Source: Pilosibacter fragilis
Lineage (GTDB): Bacteria; Bacillota; Clostridia; Lachnospirales; Lachnospiraceae
Assembly (NCBI RefSeq): GCF_032490495.1
Contig: NZ_JAVYJB010000004.1
Location: 186,001 to 250,000, forward strand
DNA length: 64,000 bases
Direction: 5' to 3'
Within the stretch, counting starts at the first letter, position 1. Each line of letters opens with the position of its first letter. This document shows, piece by piece, positions 50,726 to 59,205 of the stretch. Below the pieces are notes generated by a model. The model did no database searches and had not been told where the DNA came from. It was given only the letters and a program-made list of their open reading frames with translations. Position numbers and translations under genes: made by a program.

Positions 50726-53242
50726 ATGGAGATCAGAAAACGAAACGGGAAGTCTGTTCCTTTTCAACAGGAGAAAATTTTCAACGCTATGAAAAAAGCG
50801 TTTGATGGACAGGGAAGGGAGATTGGGGGCGGAGAGCTGGAGGAGATCCTCACTGCCGTTCTCGACAATCTCTCCGTCACAGTACCGCTCACCGTGGAAC
50901 GTGTGCAGGACGAGGTGGAGCGGACGCTCATGGAGCGCGGACACTATGAGGTGGCCAAGGCGTACATCCTCTATCGCGAAAAGCGGTCTGCGCTGCGCCG
51001 CGTCCGGCATACCATCGCGCAGACGGTGGGGGATAACTCGCTTGACGAGGTGCTGCGCCGTATCCAGATGGATTTTACCGAGGAAATCTACTCCCTCGCG
51101 GCGCTTCAAATGAAGTTTGAGAGCTTCTGTCGCCCGGGCATGACGGAGGATGAGAGGGCTGAGGCACTGACCAAGGCAGCGGTAGAGCTGACTACGGCAG
51201 AGGCACCCAAGTGGGAGTTCATCGCGGCGCGGCTTCTGAACCACTCCTTTCGCTGTCGCAACGCACAGGAATGGGAGGGGCGCGGCGTCGGCGACCTCTA
51301 TGGCAGGCTTTGCTATCTGACGGATAAGGGACTCTACGGTGACTATATTCTTGCCCATTATACCCACGAGGAGATCGCTATGGCGGAGGACTTTCTCTGC
51401 CCGGAACGGGACGAGCTGTTCACCTACTCCGGCCTTGACCTGCTGCTCAAACGCTATGTGATCCAGTCACGCAGCCGCGTGCCGCTGGAAACACCGCAGG
51501 AGATGTTTTTGGGTATCGCGCTGCATCTTGCTATGAACGAAGGCTCTGACCGCATGGGGTGGGTAAAACGCTTTTACGATATGCTCAGCCGTATGGAGGT
51601 CACGATGGCGACACCTACCATGTCCAACGCACGAAAGCCCTACCATCAGCTTTCAAGCTGCTTTGTGGACACTGTGCCGGACAGTCTGGACGGCATCTAC
51701 CGCTCGCTGGACAACTTCGCAAAGGTCTCTAAATTTGGCGGTGGAATGGGGATGTACTTCGGTAAGGTGCGCGCTGCAGGCAGCACCATCCGCGGCTTTC
51801 AAGGGGCGGCGGGCGGTGTTATCCGCTGGATCCGGTTGGTCAACGACACCGCCGTGGCGGTGGATCAGTTGGGGATGCGGCAGGGCGCTGCGGCGGTTTA
51901 CTTAGACGCATGGCACCGGGATCTGCCTGAATTCCTTCAACTGCGCACCAACAACGGCGACGACCGCATGAAGGCGCATGATGTGTTTCCCGCCGTGTGC
52001 TATCCGGATCTCTTCTGGCGACTGGCGGAGGAGAACATAGACGCGCCGTGGCATCTCATGTGTCCGCATGAGATCCTCACGGTCAAGGGCTACGCACTGG
52101 AGGATTACTGGGGTACGGAATGGGAGAAGCGGTATCTGGACTGCGTCAATGACCCGCGCATCGAAAAGCGCAGCGTCACCGTCAAGGACATCGTGCGGCT
52201 GGTGCTTCGCTCGGCAGTGGAGACCGGCACGCCCTTCGCCTTCAACCGCGACAGCGTAAATCGTATGAACCCAAACGGCCACACGGGAATGATCTATTGC
52301 TCCAATCTCTGCACAGAGATCGCGCAGAACATGGCGCCCATCGAGCATATCAGCACTGAGGTGCACACGGAGAACGGCGACACAGTGGTGGTGACGGGCA
52401 CACGCCCAGGTGAGTTTGTGGTCTGCAACCTGGCGAGTCTGTCTCTCGGTAATCTGCCGGTGGAGGACGAGGCCTATATGGAACGCACGGTGGAAACGGC
52501 CATCCGCGCACTGGATAATGTGATCGACCTCAACTTCTACCCGTTGGAATACGCGCGGCTTACCAATCAGAAGTACCGCAGCATCGGCCTGGGCGTCAGC
52601 GGCTACCACCACATGCTGGCAAAGCGCGGCATCCGTTGGGAGAGCGATGAGCACCTTGCCTTCACCGACGCGGTGTTCGAGCATATCAACTACGCCGCCA
52701 TCAAGGCGGACACAGCACTGGCACGGGAAAAGGGCCGCTACGCGCTCTTTGAGGGCAGCGACTGGCAGACAGGCGCGTATTTTGAAAAGCGAGGTTATAC
52801 CTCAGAAAAGTGGCGGGCGCTTGCGGAAACGGTGGCGGTGCAGGGAATGCGCAACGCCTATCTGCTGGCTGTCGCACCCACTTCCAGCACATCCATCCTC
52901 TCCGGCACGTCGGCGGGCATCGATCCAATTATGAAGAAATTCTTTTTAGAGGAAAAAAAGGGCAGCATGCTGCCCCGCGTTGCTCCGGAGCTTTCTATGG
53001 ATACATGGTGGTACTATAAGGCGGCGCATCTGATCGACCAAAGCTGGTCGGTGCGCGCCGCGGGCCTTCGCCAGAGACATATTGACCAGGCGCAGAGCAT
53101 GAATCTCTATATCACCAATGACTATTCCATGCGTCAGGTGCTCAGACTGTATTTGGAGGCGTGGAGGGCCGGCGTCAAGACCATTTATTATGTCCGCAGC
53201 AAGGCCCTTGAGGTCGAGGCCTGTGAAAGCTGCTCGTCATAA
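50726..53242 (+). CDS. nrdA: Class Ia ribonucleotide reductase, alpha (catalytic) subunit
   Basis: 838 residues. Makes dNDPs from NDPs using a radical passed from the beta subunit. ATP-cone at the N-terminus (EIRKRNGKSVPFQQEKIFNAMKKAFDG). Catalytic Cys in LSSCFVD, radical Cys region MIYCSNLCTEI, VCNLASLSLG, PTSSTSILSGTSAG, and a C-terminal redox Cys pair (ACESCSS) for thioredoxin. ATG at 50,726 follows GAGAGGA. Directly followed by nrdB. Most strict anaerobes rely on class II or III enzymes; this one needs O2 for cofactor assembly in the beta subunit. Confidence 0.94.
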   Translation: MEIRKRNGKSVPFQQEKIFNAMKKAFDGQGREIGGGELEEILTAVLDNLSVTVPLTVERVQDEVERTLMERGHYEVAKAYILYREKRSALRRVRHTIAQTVGDNSLDEVLRRIQMDFTEEIYSLAALQMKFESFCRPGMTEDERAEALTKAAVELTTAEAPKWEFIAARLLNHSFRCRNAQEWEGRGVGDLYGRLCYLTDKGLYGDYILAHYTHEEIAMAEDFLCPERDELFTYSGLDLLLKRYVIQSRSRVPLETPQEMFLGIALHLAMNEGSDRMGWVKRFYDMLSRMEVTMATPTMSNARKPYHQLSSCFVDTVPDSLDGIYRSLDNFAKVSKFGGGMGMYFGKVRAAGSTIRGFQGAAGGVIRWIRLVNDTAVAVDQLGMRQGAAAVYLDAWHRDLPEFLQLRTNNGDDRMKAHDVFPAVCYPDLFWRLAEENIDAPWHLMCPHEILTVKGYALEDYWGTEWEKRYLDCVNDPRIEKRSVTVKDIVRLVLRSAVETGTPFAFNRDSVNRMNPNGHTGMIYCSNLCTEIAQNMAPIEHISTEVHTENGDTVVVTGTRPGEFVVCNLASLSLGNLPVEDEAYMERTVETAIRALDNVIDLNFYPLEYARLTNQKYRSIGLGVSGYHHMLAKRGIRWESDEHLAFTDAVFEHINYAAIKADTALAREKGRYALFEGSDWQTGAYFEKRGYTSEKWRALAETVAVQGMRNAYLLAVAPTSSTSILSGTSAGIDPIMKKFFLEEKKGSMLPRVAPELSMDTWWYYKAAHLIDQSWSVRAAGLRQRHIDQAQSMNLYITNDYSMRQVLRLYLEAWRAGVKTIYYVRSKALEVEACESCSS

Positions 53243-53252
53243 GGAGGATAGC

Positions 53253-54296
53253 ATGATGGAACTGAAGAAAAAGCCCCTCTTTAACCCGGAGGGCGACCCT
53301 GATGTGCGCCTGCGGCGCATGATCGGCGGCAATACCACCAACCTCAACGACTTCAACAATATGAAGTACGCTTGGGTCAGCGACTGGTACCGGCAGGCCA
53401 TGAACAACTTTTGGATCCCTGAGGAGATCAATCTCTCGCAGGATGTGAAGGACTATCCCCGCCTGCTGTCAGCCGAGCGCTGCGCCTACGATAAAATTCT
53501 GAGTTTTCTTGTCTTTTTGGATTCCATTCAGACAGCGAACCTGCCTAATATCGGCGCCTACATTACAGCCAACGAGGTCAATCTCTGCCTGTCCATTCAG
53601 GCGTTTCAGGAGTGTGTCCACTCACAGAGCTACAGCTATATGCTCGACACCATCTGTTCCCCCGTGGAGCGCAATGACATCCTCTACCAATGGAAAACGG
53701 ACGAGCATCTGCTGCGCCGCAACACCTTCATTGGGGACTGCTACAACGAGTTTCAGGAGCGGAAGGACGCTCCCACGCTGCTGCGCGTGATGATGGCGAA
53801 CTATATTTTGGAGGGCATCTATTTTTACAGCGGCTTTATGTTCTTCTACAATCTCTCCCGAAACGGGAAGATGCCCGGCTCGGCGCAGGAGATCCGCTAT
53901 ATCAACCGCGACGAGAACACGCACTTGTGGCTGTTCCGCAATATCATCACGGAGCTGCAAAAGGAGCAGCCGGAGTTGTTCACCGCCGAGAGCGTACAAG
54001 CGCTGCGCGAGATGATGCGTGAGGGCGTGGAGCAGGAGATCGCATGGGGGCATTATGTGATCGGCGACGACATCCCGGGGTTGAACCGGCAGATGATCAG
54101 CGATTACATCCGCTATCTCGGCAATCTTCGCTGGACGAGCCTTGGCTATCCGGCATTGTATCCGGGCTTTGAGAGCGAACCGGAGAGCATGGAATGGGTC
54201 AGCCAGTACGCTGACGCCAATATGGTCAAGACCGATTTCTTTGAGGCACGCAGTACCGCCTACGCCAAGAGCACCGCACTGATAGACGATTTATAA
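53253..54296 (+). CDS. nrdB: Class Ia ribonucleotide reductase, beta (radical) subunit
   Basis: 347 residues. Holds the diiron or dimetal-tyrosyl cofactor. The line FQECVHSQSYSYML (E120, H123, Tyr127) matches the E-x-x-H-x-x-x-Y ligand/radical-Tyr pattern of E. coli NrdB (E115, H118, Y122). LEGIYFYSGF and EIRYINRDENTHLWLF supply the remaining ligands. So this is the O2-activated tyrosyl-radical type. ATG at 53,253 follows AAGGAGG; the upstream in-frame extension overlaps nrdA and is not used. Confidence 0.94.
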   Translation: MMELKKKPLFNPEGDPDVRLRRMIGGNTTNLNDFNNMKYAWVSDWYRQAMNNFWIPEEINLSQDVKDYPRLLSAERCAYDKILSFLVFLDSIQTANLPNIGAYITANEVNLCLSIQAFQECVHSQSYSYMLDTICSPVERNDILYQWKTDEHLLRRNTFIGDCYNEFQERKDAPTLLRVMMANYILEGIYFYSGFMFFYNLSRNGKMPGSAQEIRYINRDENTHLWLFRNIITELQKEQPELFTAESVQALREMMREGVEQEIAWGHYVIGDDIPGLNRQMISDYIRYLGNLRWTSLGYPALYPGFESEPESMEWVSQYADANMVKTDFFEARSTAYAKSTALIDDL

Positions 54297-54333
54297 GAAA
54301 ACCAAAGACATCAGAATAGGAGGTATTTTTTAT

Positions 54334-55515
54334 ATGGATATCCGAACGGTAACAGATGCCATCCGCTATGTAGGGGTGGATGATAACACATTGGCACTCT
54401 TTGAAAACCAGTACCCCGTCCAGCCTATGGGAGTGAGCTACAACTCCTATGTCATTCTGGACGAGAAAATCGCCGTGATGGACAGCGTGGACGCACGGGC
54501 GGCGGAGGAATGGCTTTCCAATGTAGCGCAGGTGTTGGGGGGGCGCAACCCCGATTATCTTGTGGTCACACACATGGAGCCGGATCATTCCGGCAGCCTC
54601 ATGCGGATAGCGCAAGAGTACCCGGAGATGAAGATCGTGGGAAACGCGAAAACATTTACCCTGATCAAGCAGTTCTTTGGCACGGGTGCATTGTCGGAAG
54701 ACCGTATGCTGGAGGTTGGCGAGGGCAGCACGATCTCTCTGGGCTCACACCGGCTGCGCTTCCTGCTGGCACCGATGGTACACTGGCCGGAGGTGATGAC
54801 GGCGTATGAGGAAACGGAAAAAATCCTGTTCTCGGCGGATGCCTTCGGACGCTTTGGCTCACTGGAACGGACTGCCCGTGCCCCCTGGGTGCCGCAGGCC
54901 CGACGGTATTATTACAATATTATCGGGAAATATGGCGCACAGGTGCAGGCTCTGCTGAAAAAGACCTCCGCGCTGGAGATCCAAACGATCTGCCCGCTCC
55001 ATGGTCCCGTGCTTACAGAAGGGCTGGAGGAGTGTCTGCGGCTCTATGATCTCTGGTCACAATGGGAACCAGAAGAATCGGAGAGCATACTGATTGCCCA
55101 CGCATCCATCCATGGAAATACTGCCCATGCGGCGAAGACCCTCAAGGGTAAATTAGAGAAAAAAGGCGTGCAGGTCAGCATATGTGATCTCACTGTGACA
55201 GATCTTTCCTACGCTGTTGCCAGTGCGTTCTACTGCGGGAAACTGGTGTTGGCCTGCTCCACTTATGACGGAGGACTGTTCCCGCCCATGAAGGCCTTTT
55301 TGGATCATTTACAGACAAAGGGATTCCGAAACCGCCGGATCGGCCTCATGGAAAACGGCTCATGGGCCCCTGCTGCCGCGCGGCTGATGCGCGCCGAGTT
55401 GGAAAAGATGAAGGAACTCCGACTGTGTGAAACGGAGGTATCGCTGCGCGGCGCACTGAACCAAACCAGCGAAGCGCAGATGGACGCTCTTGTGGCGGAG
55501 CTCTGCGCGGAATAA
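54334..55515 (+). CDS. FprA-type flavodiiron protein 2
   Basis: 393 residues, paralogue of the protein at 49,349. Ligand motifs VTHMEPDHSGSLMR, MVHWPEVM, FSADAFGRFG and CPLHGPVL; FMN-binding flavodoxin domain with AHASIHGNTAHAAKTL. O2- or NO-reducing; two divergent copies may differ in substrate. TAGGAGG precedes the ATG, 37 bp after nrdB. Confidence 0.93.
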   Translation: MDIRTVTDAIRYVGVDDNTLALFENQYPVQPMGVSYNSYVILDEKIAVMDSVDARAAEEWLSNVAQVLGGRNPDYLVVTHMEPDHSGSLMRIAQEYPEMKIVGNAKTFTLIKQFFGTGALSEDRMLEVGEGSTISLGSHRLRFLLAPMVHWPEVMTAYEETEKILFSADAFGRFGSLERTARAPWVPQARRYYYNIIGKYGAQVQALLKKTSALEIQTICPLHGPVLTEGLEECLRLYDLWSQWEPEESESILIAHASIHGNTAHAAKTLKGKLEKKGVQVSICDLTVTDLSYAVASAFYCGKLVLACSTYDGGLFPPMKAFLDHLQTKGFRNRRIGLMENGSWAPAAARLMRAELEKMKELRLCETEVSLRGALNQTSEAQMDALVAELCAE

Positions 55516-55676
55516 GCTGCAACAAACCGCAGATATTCTCGTACAGATGATGGTCTTACTCATCTGCTTTATGTCCCAAGGGCAGAGTACCGTCATCTCA
55601 GGTTGAGGTCACGATGTGGTGTGGGGCGAGAACGGAGTCTTGAGAATACCCAAACAAAAGAAAGGAGCTGACAGAT

Positions 55677-56000
55677 ATGGCAGCTATGAATATGAATCAG
55701 GAGCAGTTTGAGCAGGCGACCCGGGGCGAAAAGCCCGTTTTGGTGGATTTCTGGGCGCCCTGGTGCGGCTATTGCCGGAGGATCGGCCCTGCGTATGAGA
55801 AGATTGGAGAGGAATACGCGGACAGCCTCGTTGTCAGCAAGATCAATATTGACGAGGAGCCGCGGCTGGCGGGGGCCGAGGGGATTGAGGTCATCCCAAC
55901 TCTGGTGCTGTACCGGAACGGAAAGGCCGTGGATTCCATCACCGCGCCCGGCTCAAAGGCAGAGATCGACCGCTTCATTCAGGAAGCCTTGGCGAAATAA
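55677..56000 (+). CDS. trxA: Thioredoxin with CGYC active site
   Basis: 107 residues. VLVDFWAPWCGYCRRIGPAYEKI is the thioredoxin active site with Tyr in place of the usual Pro, which should alter the redox potential. The cis-Pro motif is IEVIPTLVLYRNG. AAAGGAG precedes. Paired with trxB 14 bp downstream; it can reduce NrdA. Confidence 0.95.
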   Translation: MAAMNMNQEQFEQATRGEKPVLVDFWAPWCGYCRRIGPAYEKIGEEYADSLVVSKINIDEEPRLAGAEGIEVIPTLVLYRNGKAVDSITAPGSKAEIDRFIQEALAK

Positions 56001-56014
56001 CGGAGGGTTCAGAT

Positions 56015-56944
56015 ATGAACAACAATCATGTTTATGATATGCTCGTGGTGGGCGGCGGCCCGGGCGGCTACACCGCCGCCCTGTACGCGGCCCGGTCGGG
56101 GCTGGACACCGTCGTGCTGGAAAAGCTGTCTGCTGGCGGGCAGATGGCCCTGACCGAGCAGATCGACAACTACCCCGGCTTTGAGAACGGGATCGACGGC
56201 TTCTCTCTGGCGGAGAAGATGCAAAAGCAGGCGGAGCGTTTTGGGGCACGCAGCGAATACGCGGAAGTTCTCCGCATGGATCTGACGGCGGTTCCCAAGC
56301 TCGTGGAGACCAGCGAGGGGATCTTCCGGGGGAAAACCGTGGTGCTGGCCACCGGCGCAGACCCCAGAACGCTGGGAGTTGCCGGAGAGACGGAGCTGTT
56401 GGGCCGGGGCGTGGCCTACTGTGCCGCCTGCGATGGGATGTTTTACAAGGACAAAACGGTGGTCGTGGTGGGCGGCGGCAATTCCGCCGCGGCAGATGCC
56501 CTCCTTCTCAGCCGCGTGGCGAAAAAGGTGATCCTCGTCCACCGCAGAGACACCCTGCGGGCCACCAAGATCTATCACGAGCCACTGGAACAGGCCGAAA
56601 ATGTGGAATTCCGCTGGAACAGCACCGTTTCCGCGCTGCTTTCCGGGGACAGGCTGACCGGCGTACGCCTGCGGGACACCGTCACCGGTGAGGAAAGCGT
56701 GGTGGACTGCGACGGCGTATTTGTCAGCGTGGGCCGACAGCCCGCCACGGCGCTGGCGGTGGGTCAACTGGCGCTGGACGGCGGCGGCTATATCGTGGCC
56801 GGAGAGACCACGGAAACCAGTATTCCCGGCGTTTACGCCGTGGGCGACGTGCGGACGAAGCCCCTCCGTCAGGTGGCCACCGCCGTGGCGGACGGCGCGG
56901 TGGCAGTCCACATGGCGGAGAAATATATCGCGGAAAACCGATAA
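56015..56944 (+). CDS. trxB: Thioredoxin reductase
   Basis: 309 residues. FAD motif DMLVVGGGPGGYTAALYAARSG, redox Cys pair VAYCAACDGMFY, NADPH motif VVVVGGGNSAAADALLLS with the HRRDTLRA basic patch, and the FAD C-terminal motif GVYAVGDVRTKPLRQVATAVADGAVA. Complete low-molecular-weight type. Closes the redox block; a terminator follows 180 bp later. Confidence 0.95.
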   Translation: MNNNHVYDMLVVGGGPGGYTAALYAARSGLDTVVLEKLSAGGQMALTEQIDNYPGFENGIDGFSLAEKMQKQAERFGARSEYAEVLRMDLTAVPKLVETSEGIFRGKTVVLATGADPRTLGVAGETELLGRGVAYCAACDGMFYKDKTVVVVGGGNSAAADALLLSRVAKKVILVHRRDTLRATKIYHEPLEQAENVEFRWNSTVSALLSGDRLTGVRLRDTVTGEESVVDCDGVFVSVGRQPATALAVGQLALDGGGYIVAGETTETSIPGVYAVGDVRTKPLRQVATAVADGAVAVHMAEKYIAENR

Positions 56945-57124
56945 GGAAGGTAGATTGAAAAAGCCATGTTTAAGGTCAGGCCGGATACGACCGCAGTGGG
57001 GATGCCGACATATCTGCAAGGAAAACTGCCAGAGTGATGGCAGATAAGATCACCCATGTAAGATCGGGAGATATGTTGTCTCTCCATATCCAGTCCACGC
57101 AACAGTGAGCAACTGAACACAAAA

Positions 57125-57158
57125 CACAGCCACAGATGTACTCTGCGGCTGTGCTTTT
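57125..57158 (+). terminator. Terminator after trxB
   Basis: CACAGCCACAGA pairs with TCTGCGGCTGTG (one mismatch), 5-nt loop, then CTTTTAT. Confidence 0.78.
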
Positions 57159-57199
57159 ATGCATAGTACTTACGGAAAGGATTCGATAAGCAGATTTCT

Positions 57200-57400
57200 G
57201 TGATACGGATTTTGGATTCTCGCAGAGAGGAATTTCGATTGAGTAAAGCATATGAGCAGAAAATTGACGTGGTAAATGTCATTACTGCTCCAGAAATTGA
57301 AATGCTGATTATTCATGCGGAAGGAGCATATGATCAGTTTAAGCGTTCTGGAAAAAACCAAGCGAATTTTGTAAAACAAATCTTCGGATGCATGATGTGA
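57200..57400 (+). pseudogene. Fragment of an unrecognised mobile-element gene
   Basis: 66 codons (ILDSRREEFRLSKAYEQKIDVVNVITAPEIEMLIIHAEGAYDQFKRSGKNQANFVKQIFG), with no convincing ribosome site and an abrupt end at a junction near 57,385. It looks like an internal piece of a longer protein. Confidence 0.4.
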
Positions 57401-57429
57401 AGTCGTATGAGATAGAATCGTCTTCGATG

Positions 57430-57461
57430 CCTCGTTGGGAAACCAACGAGGTATTTTTTTT
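57430..57461 (+). terminator. Terminator
   Basis: CCTCGTTGG / CCAACGAGG with a 4-nt loop and an eight-T run. The following 57,462-57,982 contains no gene I can support; it reads as backbone sequence of the element. Confidence 0.85.
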
Positions 57462-57982
57462 GCCCCAATCCGACTGCATAGGACACTGAAAAAATCAAAA
57501 CAAACCGTATGTAGTCCTGCAAGGACAACCAAAGTGCGCCTACGAGGCCAACGCGAAACCGGAGGATTCTTGTTAAACTTACTTTGTAAGGACGAAAGTC
57601 CGGATGTCCCTTGAAAACTGAATACTCATTCTTCAGGTACATTCCTGTTTGGTCGAGCCTTCGACTGCACGCCATGAAGCCCATCGGGGCGATAGCGGTT
57701 TCGCAGAAGCAAATGCCGGATTGCAACCGGCGGCGGTGCTAAAGCCAGACAGGGACAATGATACTTCCGTAATTCGCGGTCCGGCCATAAGGAAGGCGGG
57801 ATGGTTAAATTCCAATGGAGCAGTGAAGCACACTGCCGCCTGTGAGAAATCCTACATCTCTGGGGTGATAAGAAAAAGTACAGAGAAACCATATTTTCAG
57901 AAAGCACTGCTGGGTGCTGTATCAGCATGATACCTGGCAGGCTTTATCCATATCAGTGTATGGAGATTGGAGACAACAGAAA

Positions 57983-58405
57983 ATGAAAGAAAACTGGGTT
58001 TATCGGCGAGGTGATTTATATCTCGCCAATCTCGGTGTTCCGGTTGGATCAAAGCAGGGCGGTGTTCGTCCTGTTGTGGTTCTTCAGAATGATGCCGGTA
58101 ATTATTATGCGCCGACAATCACGATTGCTCCGCTGACATCGAAAATTGAGAAGAAGCGAAAGCAGCCAACGCATTTCTTTCTCCGTAAAGCAAAGGGACT
58201 GGCAAAACCGTCTATGGTATTGGCAGAACAGCTCGACACCTGCGACAAGATATGCGTGATTCGCTATCTTGGGCGGGTAAGTAAGGGGCAGATGCGTGGG
58301 ATTGAAGAAGCTGTAAGGATTCAGCTTGGTTATTACATTCCGGAACAGGCAGAGAAAAAAAGACAGGGCAAATGCCGAAAGGAAGGCGAAGAAGGCGATG
58401 GATAA
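57983..58405 (+). CDS. PemK/MazF-type toxin-like protein
   Basis: 140 residues. ENWVYRRGDLYLANLGVPVGSKQGGVRPVVVLQNDAGNYYAPTITIAPLTSKIEKK is the MazF beta-barrel start, with KPSMVLAEQLDTCDKICVIRYLGRVSKGQM following. Such proteins cut RNA at short motifs. No antitoxin gene is adjacent; the next gene is an HTH protein. It has a basic C-terminal extension that overlaps that gene. Probable stability module of the element. Confidence 0.8.
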   Translation: MKENWVYRRGDLYLANLGVPVGSKQGGVRPVVVLQNDAGNYYAPTITIAPLTSKIEKKRKQPTHFFLRKAKGLAKPSMVLAEQLDTCDKICVIRYLGRVSKGQMRGIEEAVRIQLGYYIPEQAEKKRQGKCRKEGEEGDG

Positions 58406-58628
58406 ACTGATTACAAGGAAGGAAGCAGCCAGTATACTGGGAATCAGCGTAAAAACACTGGATGCTGCAAGAACAGACGGTTTGATCTCCTATGTTCAGT
58501 ATGTGGAAAACGGCTGCGTTTATTTCACGGAAGTGGGGATTCAGGAGTACATTGCAAAATGTACGCACCGTGCAAAACCGATGGAACGTGCTGCGACATA
58601 TCGCAAACCTCGAAGCTTTCGGCGGTAA
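58398..58628 (+). CDS. Small HTH protein, excisionase-like
   Basis: 76 residues. DKLITRKEAASILGISVKTLDAARTDGLISYVQYVENGCVYFTEVGIQEYIAKCTHRAK is a MerR/Xis-type winged helix, basic at the C-terminus. Such genes just before an integrase usually encode the directionality factor. It overlaps the MazF-like gene by 8 bp and precedes two integrase copies, one broken. Confidence 0.75.
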   Translation: MDKLITRKEAASILGISVKTLDAARTDGLISYVQYVENGCVYFTEVGIQEYIAKCTHRAKPMERAATYRKPRSFRR

Positions 58629-58699
58629 AAATCGACATCGTTGAGTATGGACGATGAATCCGCAATAATGAAAGCAACAACAGGATTGGAGGTAATGAT

Positions 58700-59058
58700 A
58701 TGGCGGCAAGAAGAATGATGCTTCCCGATTATGGTACGGTGGGTATGAAGGGAACGCAGTATTATCGCACCCGTGTAACAGATCAGCAGGGGCGGCGGGT
58801 TTCCTTATATGCAAGAACGAGAGAGGAACTGTACCAGAAGGAACAGGAAGCGATCCAGCAGATTGAGAACAAGACGTATCGCCGCAGTACACCTATATTA
58901 CGAATCTGATTCATGCTTCGGTTGATCCGAAGACCGTTCAGTATCTTGCCGGTCATGAAAGTAGCAAGATCACCATGGATATTTACGCCAAGGTGAAATA
59001 TAATCGCCCAGAGCAGCTCGCGGGAGTGCTGGAAGATGCTTTTGCATCGTGGGATTAA
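58700..59058 (+). pseudogene. Tyrosine integrase with large internal deletion
   Basis: The N-terminus (MLPDYGTVGMKGTQYYRTRVTDQQGRRVSLYARTREELYQKEQEAI...) joins near 58,890, out of frame, to the C-terminal end YITNLIHASVDPKTVQYLAGHESSKITMDIYAKVKYN...EDAFASWD. About 280 central residues, including the first catalytic Arg, are missing. It is a relative, not a copy, of the intact integrase that follows. Confidence 0.85.
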
Positions 59059-59079
59059 GAGTAAATCAGAAAAAACTTA

Positions 59080-59112
59080 GGGCAGGGATGGTCAAAAATC
59101 CCTGCCCTTTTT
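59080..59112 (+). terminator. Terminator after the broken integrase
   Basis: GGGCAGGGA / TCCCTGCCC with a 10-nt loop and five T. Confidence 0.85.
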
Positions 59113-59205
59113 ACATACATTCGACATCCTTGAAGGAAGTAGTGTACGCCATGATAATAAGAGTAGCAACACCCAATGTATGAAGATAGACGAGGAGGAG
59201 AACAC

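Noticed and set aside
49538..51367. 609-codon minus-strand open frame
   Set aside because: Shadow spanning flavodiiron 1 and the nrdA start; crosses an intergenic gap and has no recognisable domain.
57334..57726. 130-codon minus-strand frame in the gap after the trxB region
   Set aside because: Reads through the terminator at 57,430 and has no start signal; the match to any family is unclear.
57600..57960. Possible cobalamin-type riboswitch before the MazF-like gene
   Set aside because: Some GC-rich paired segments, but the conserved B12-box sequence is absent and the downstream gene is not a B12 gene.
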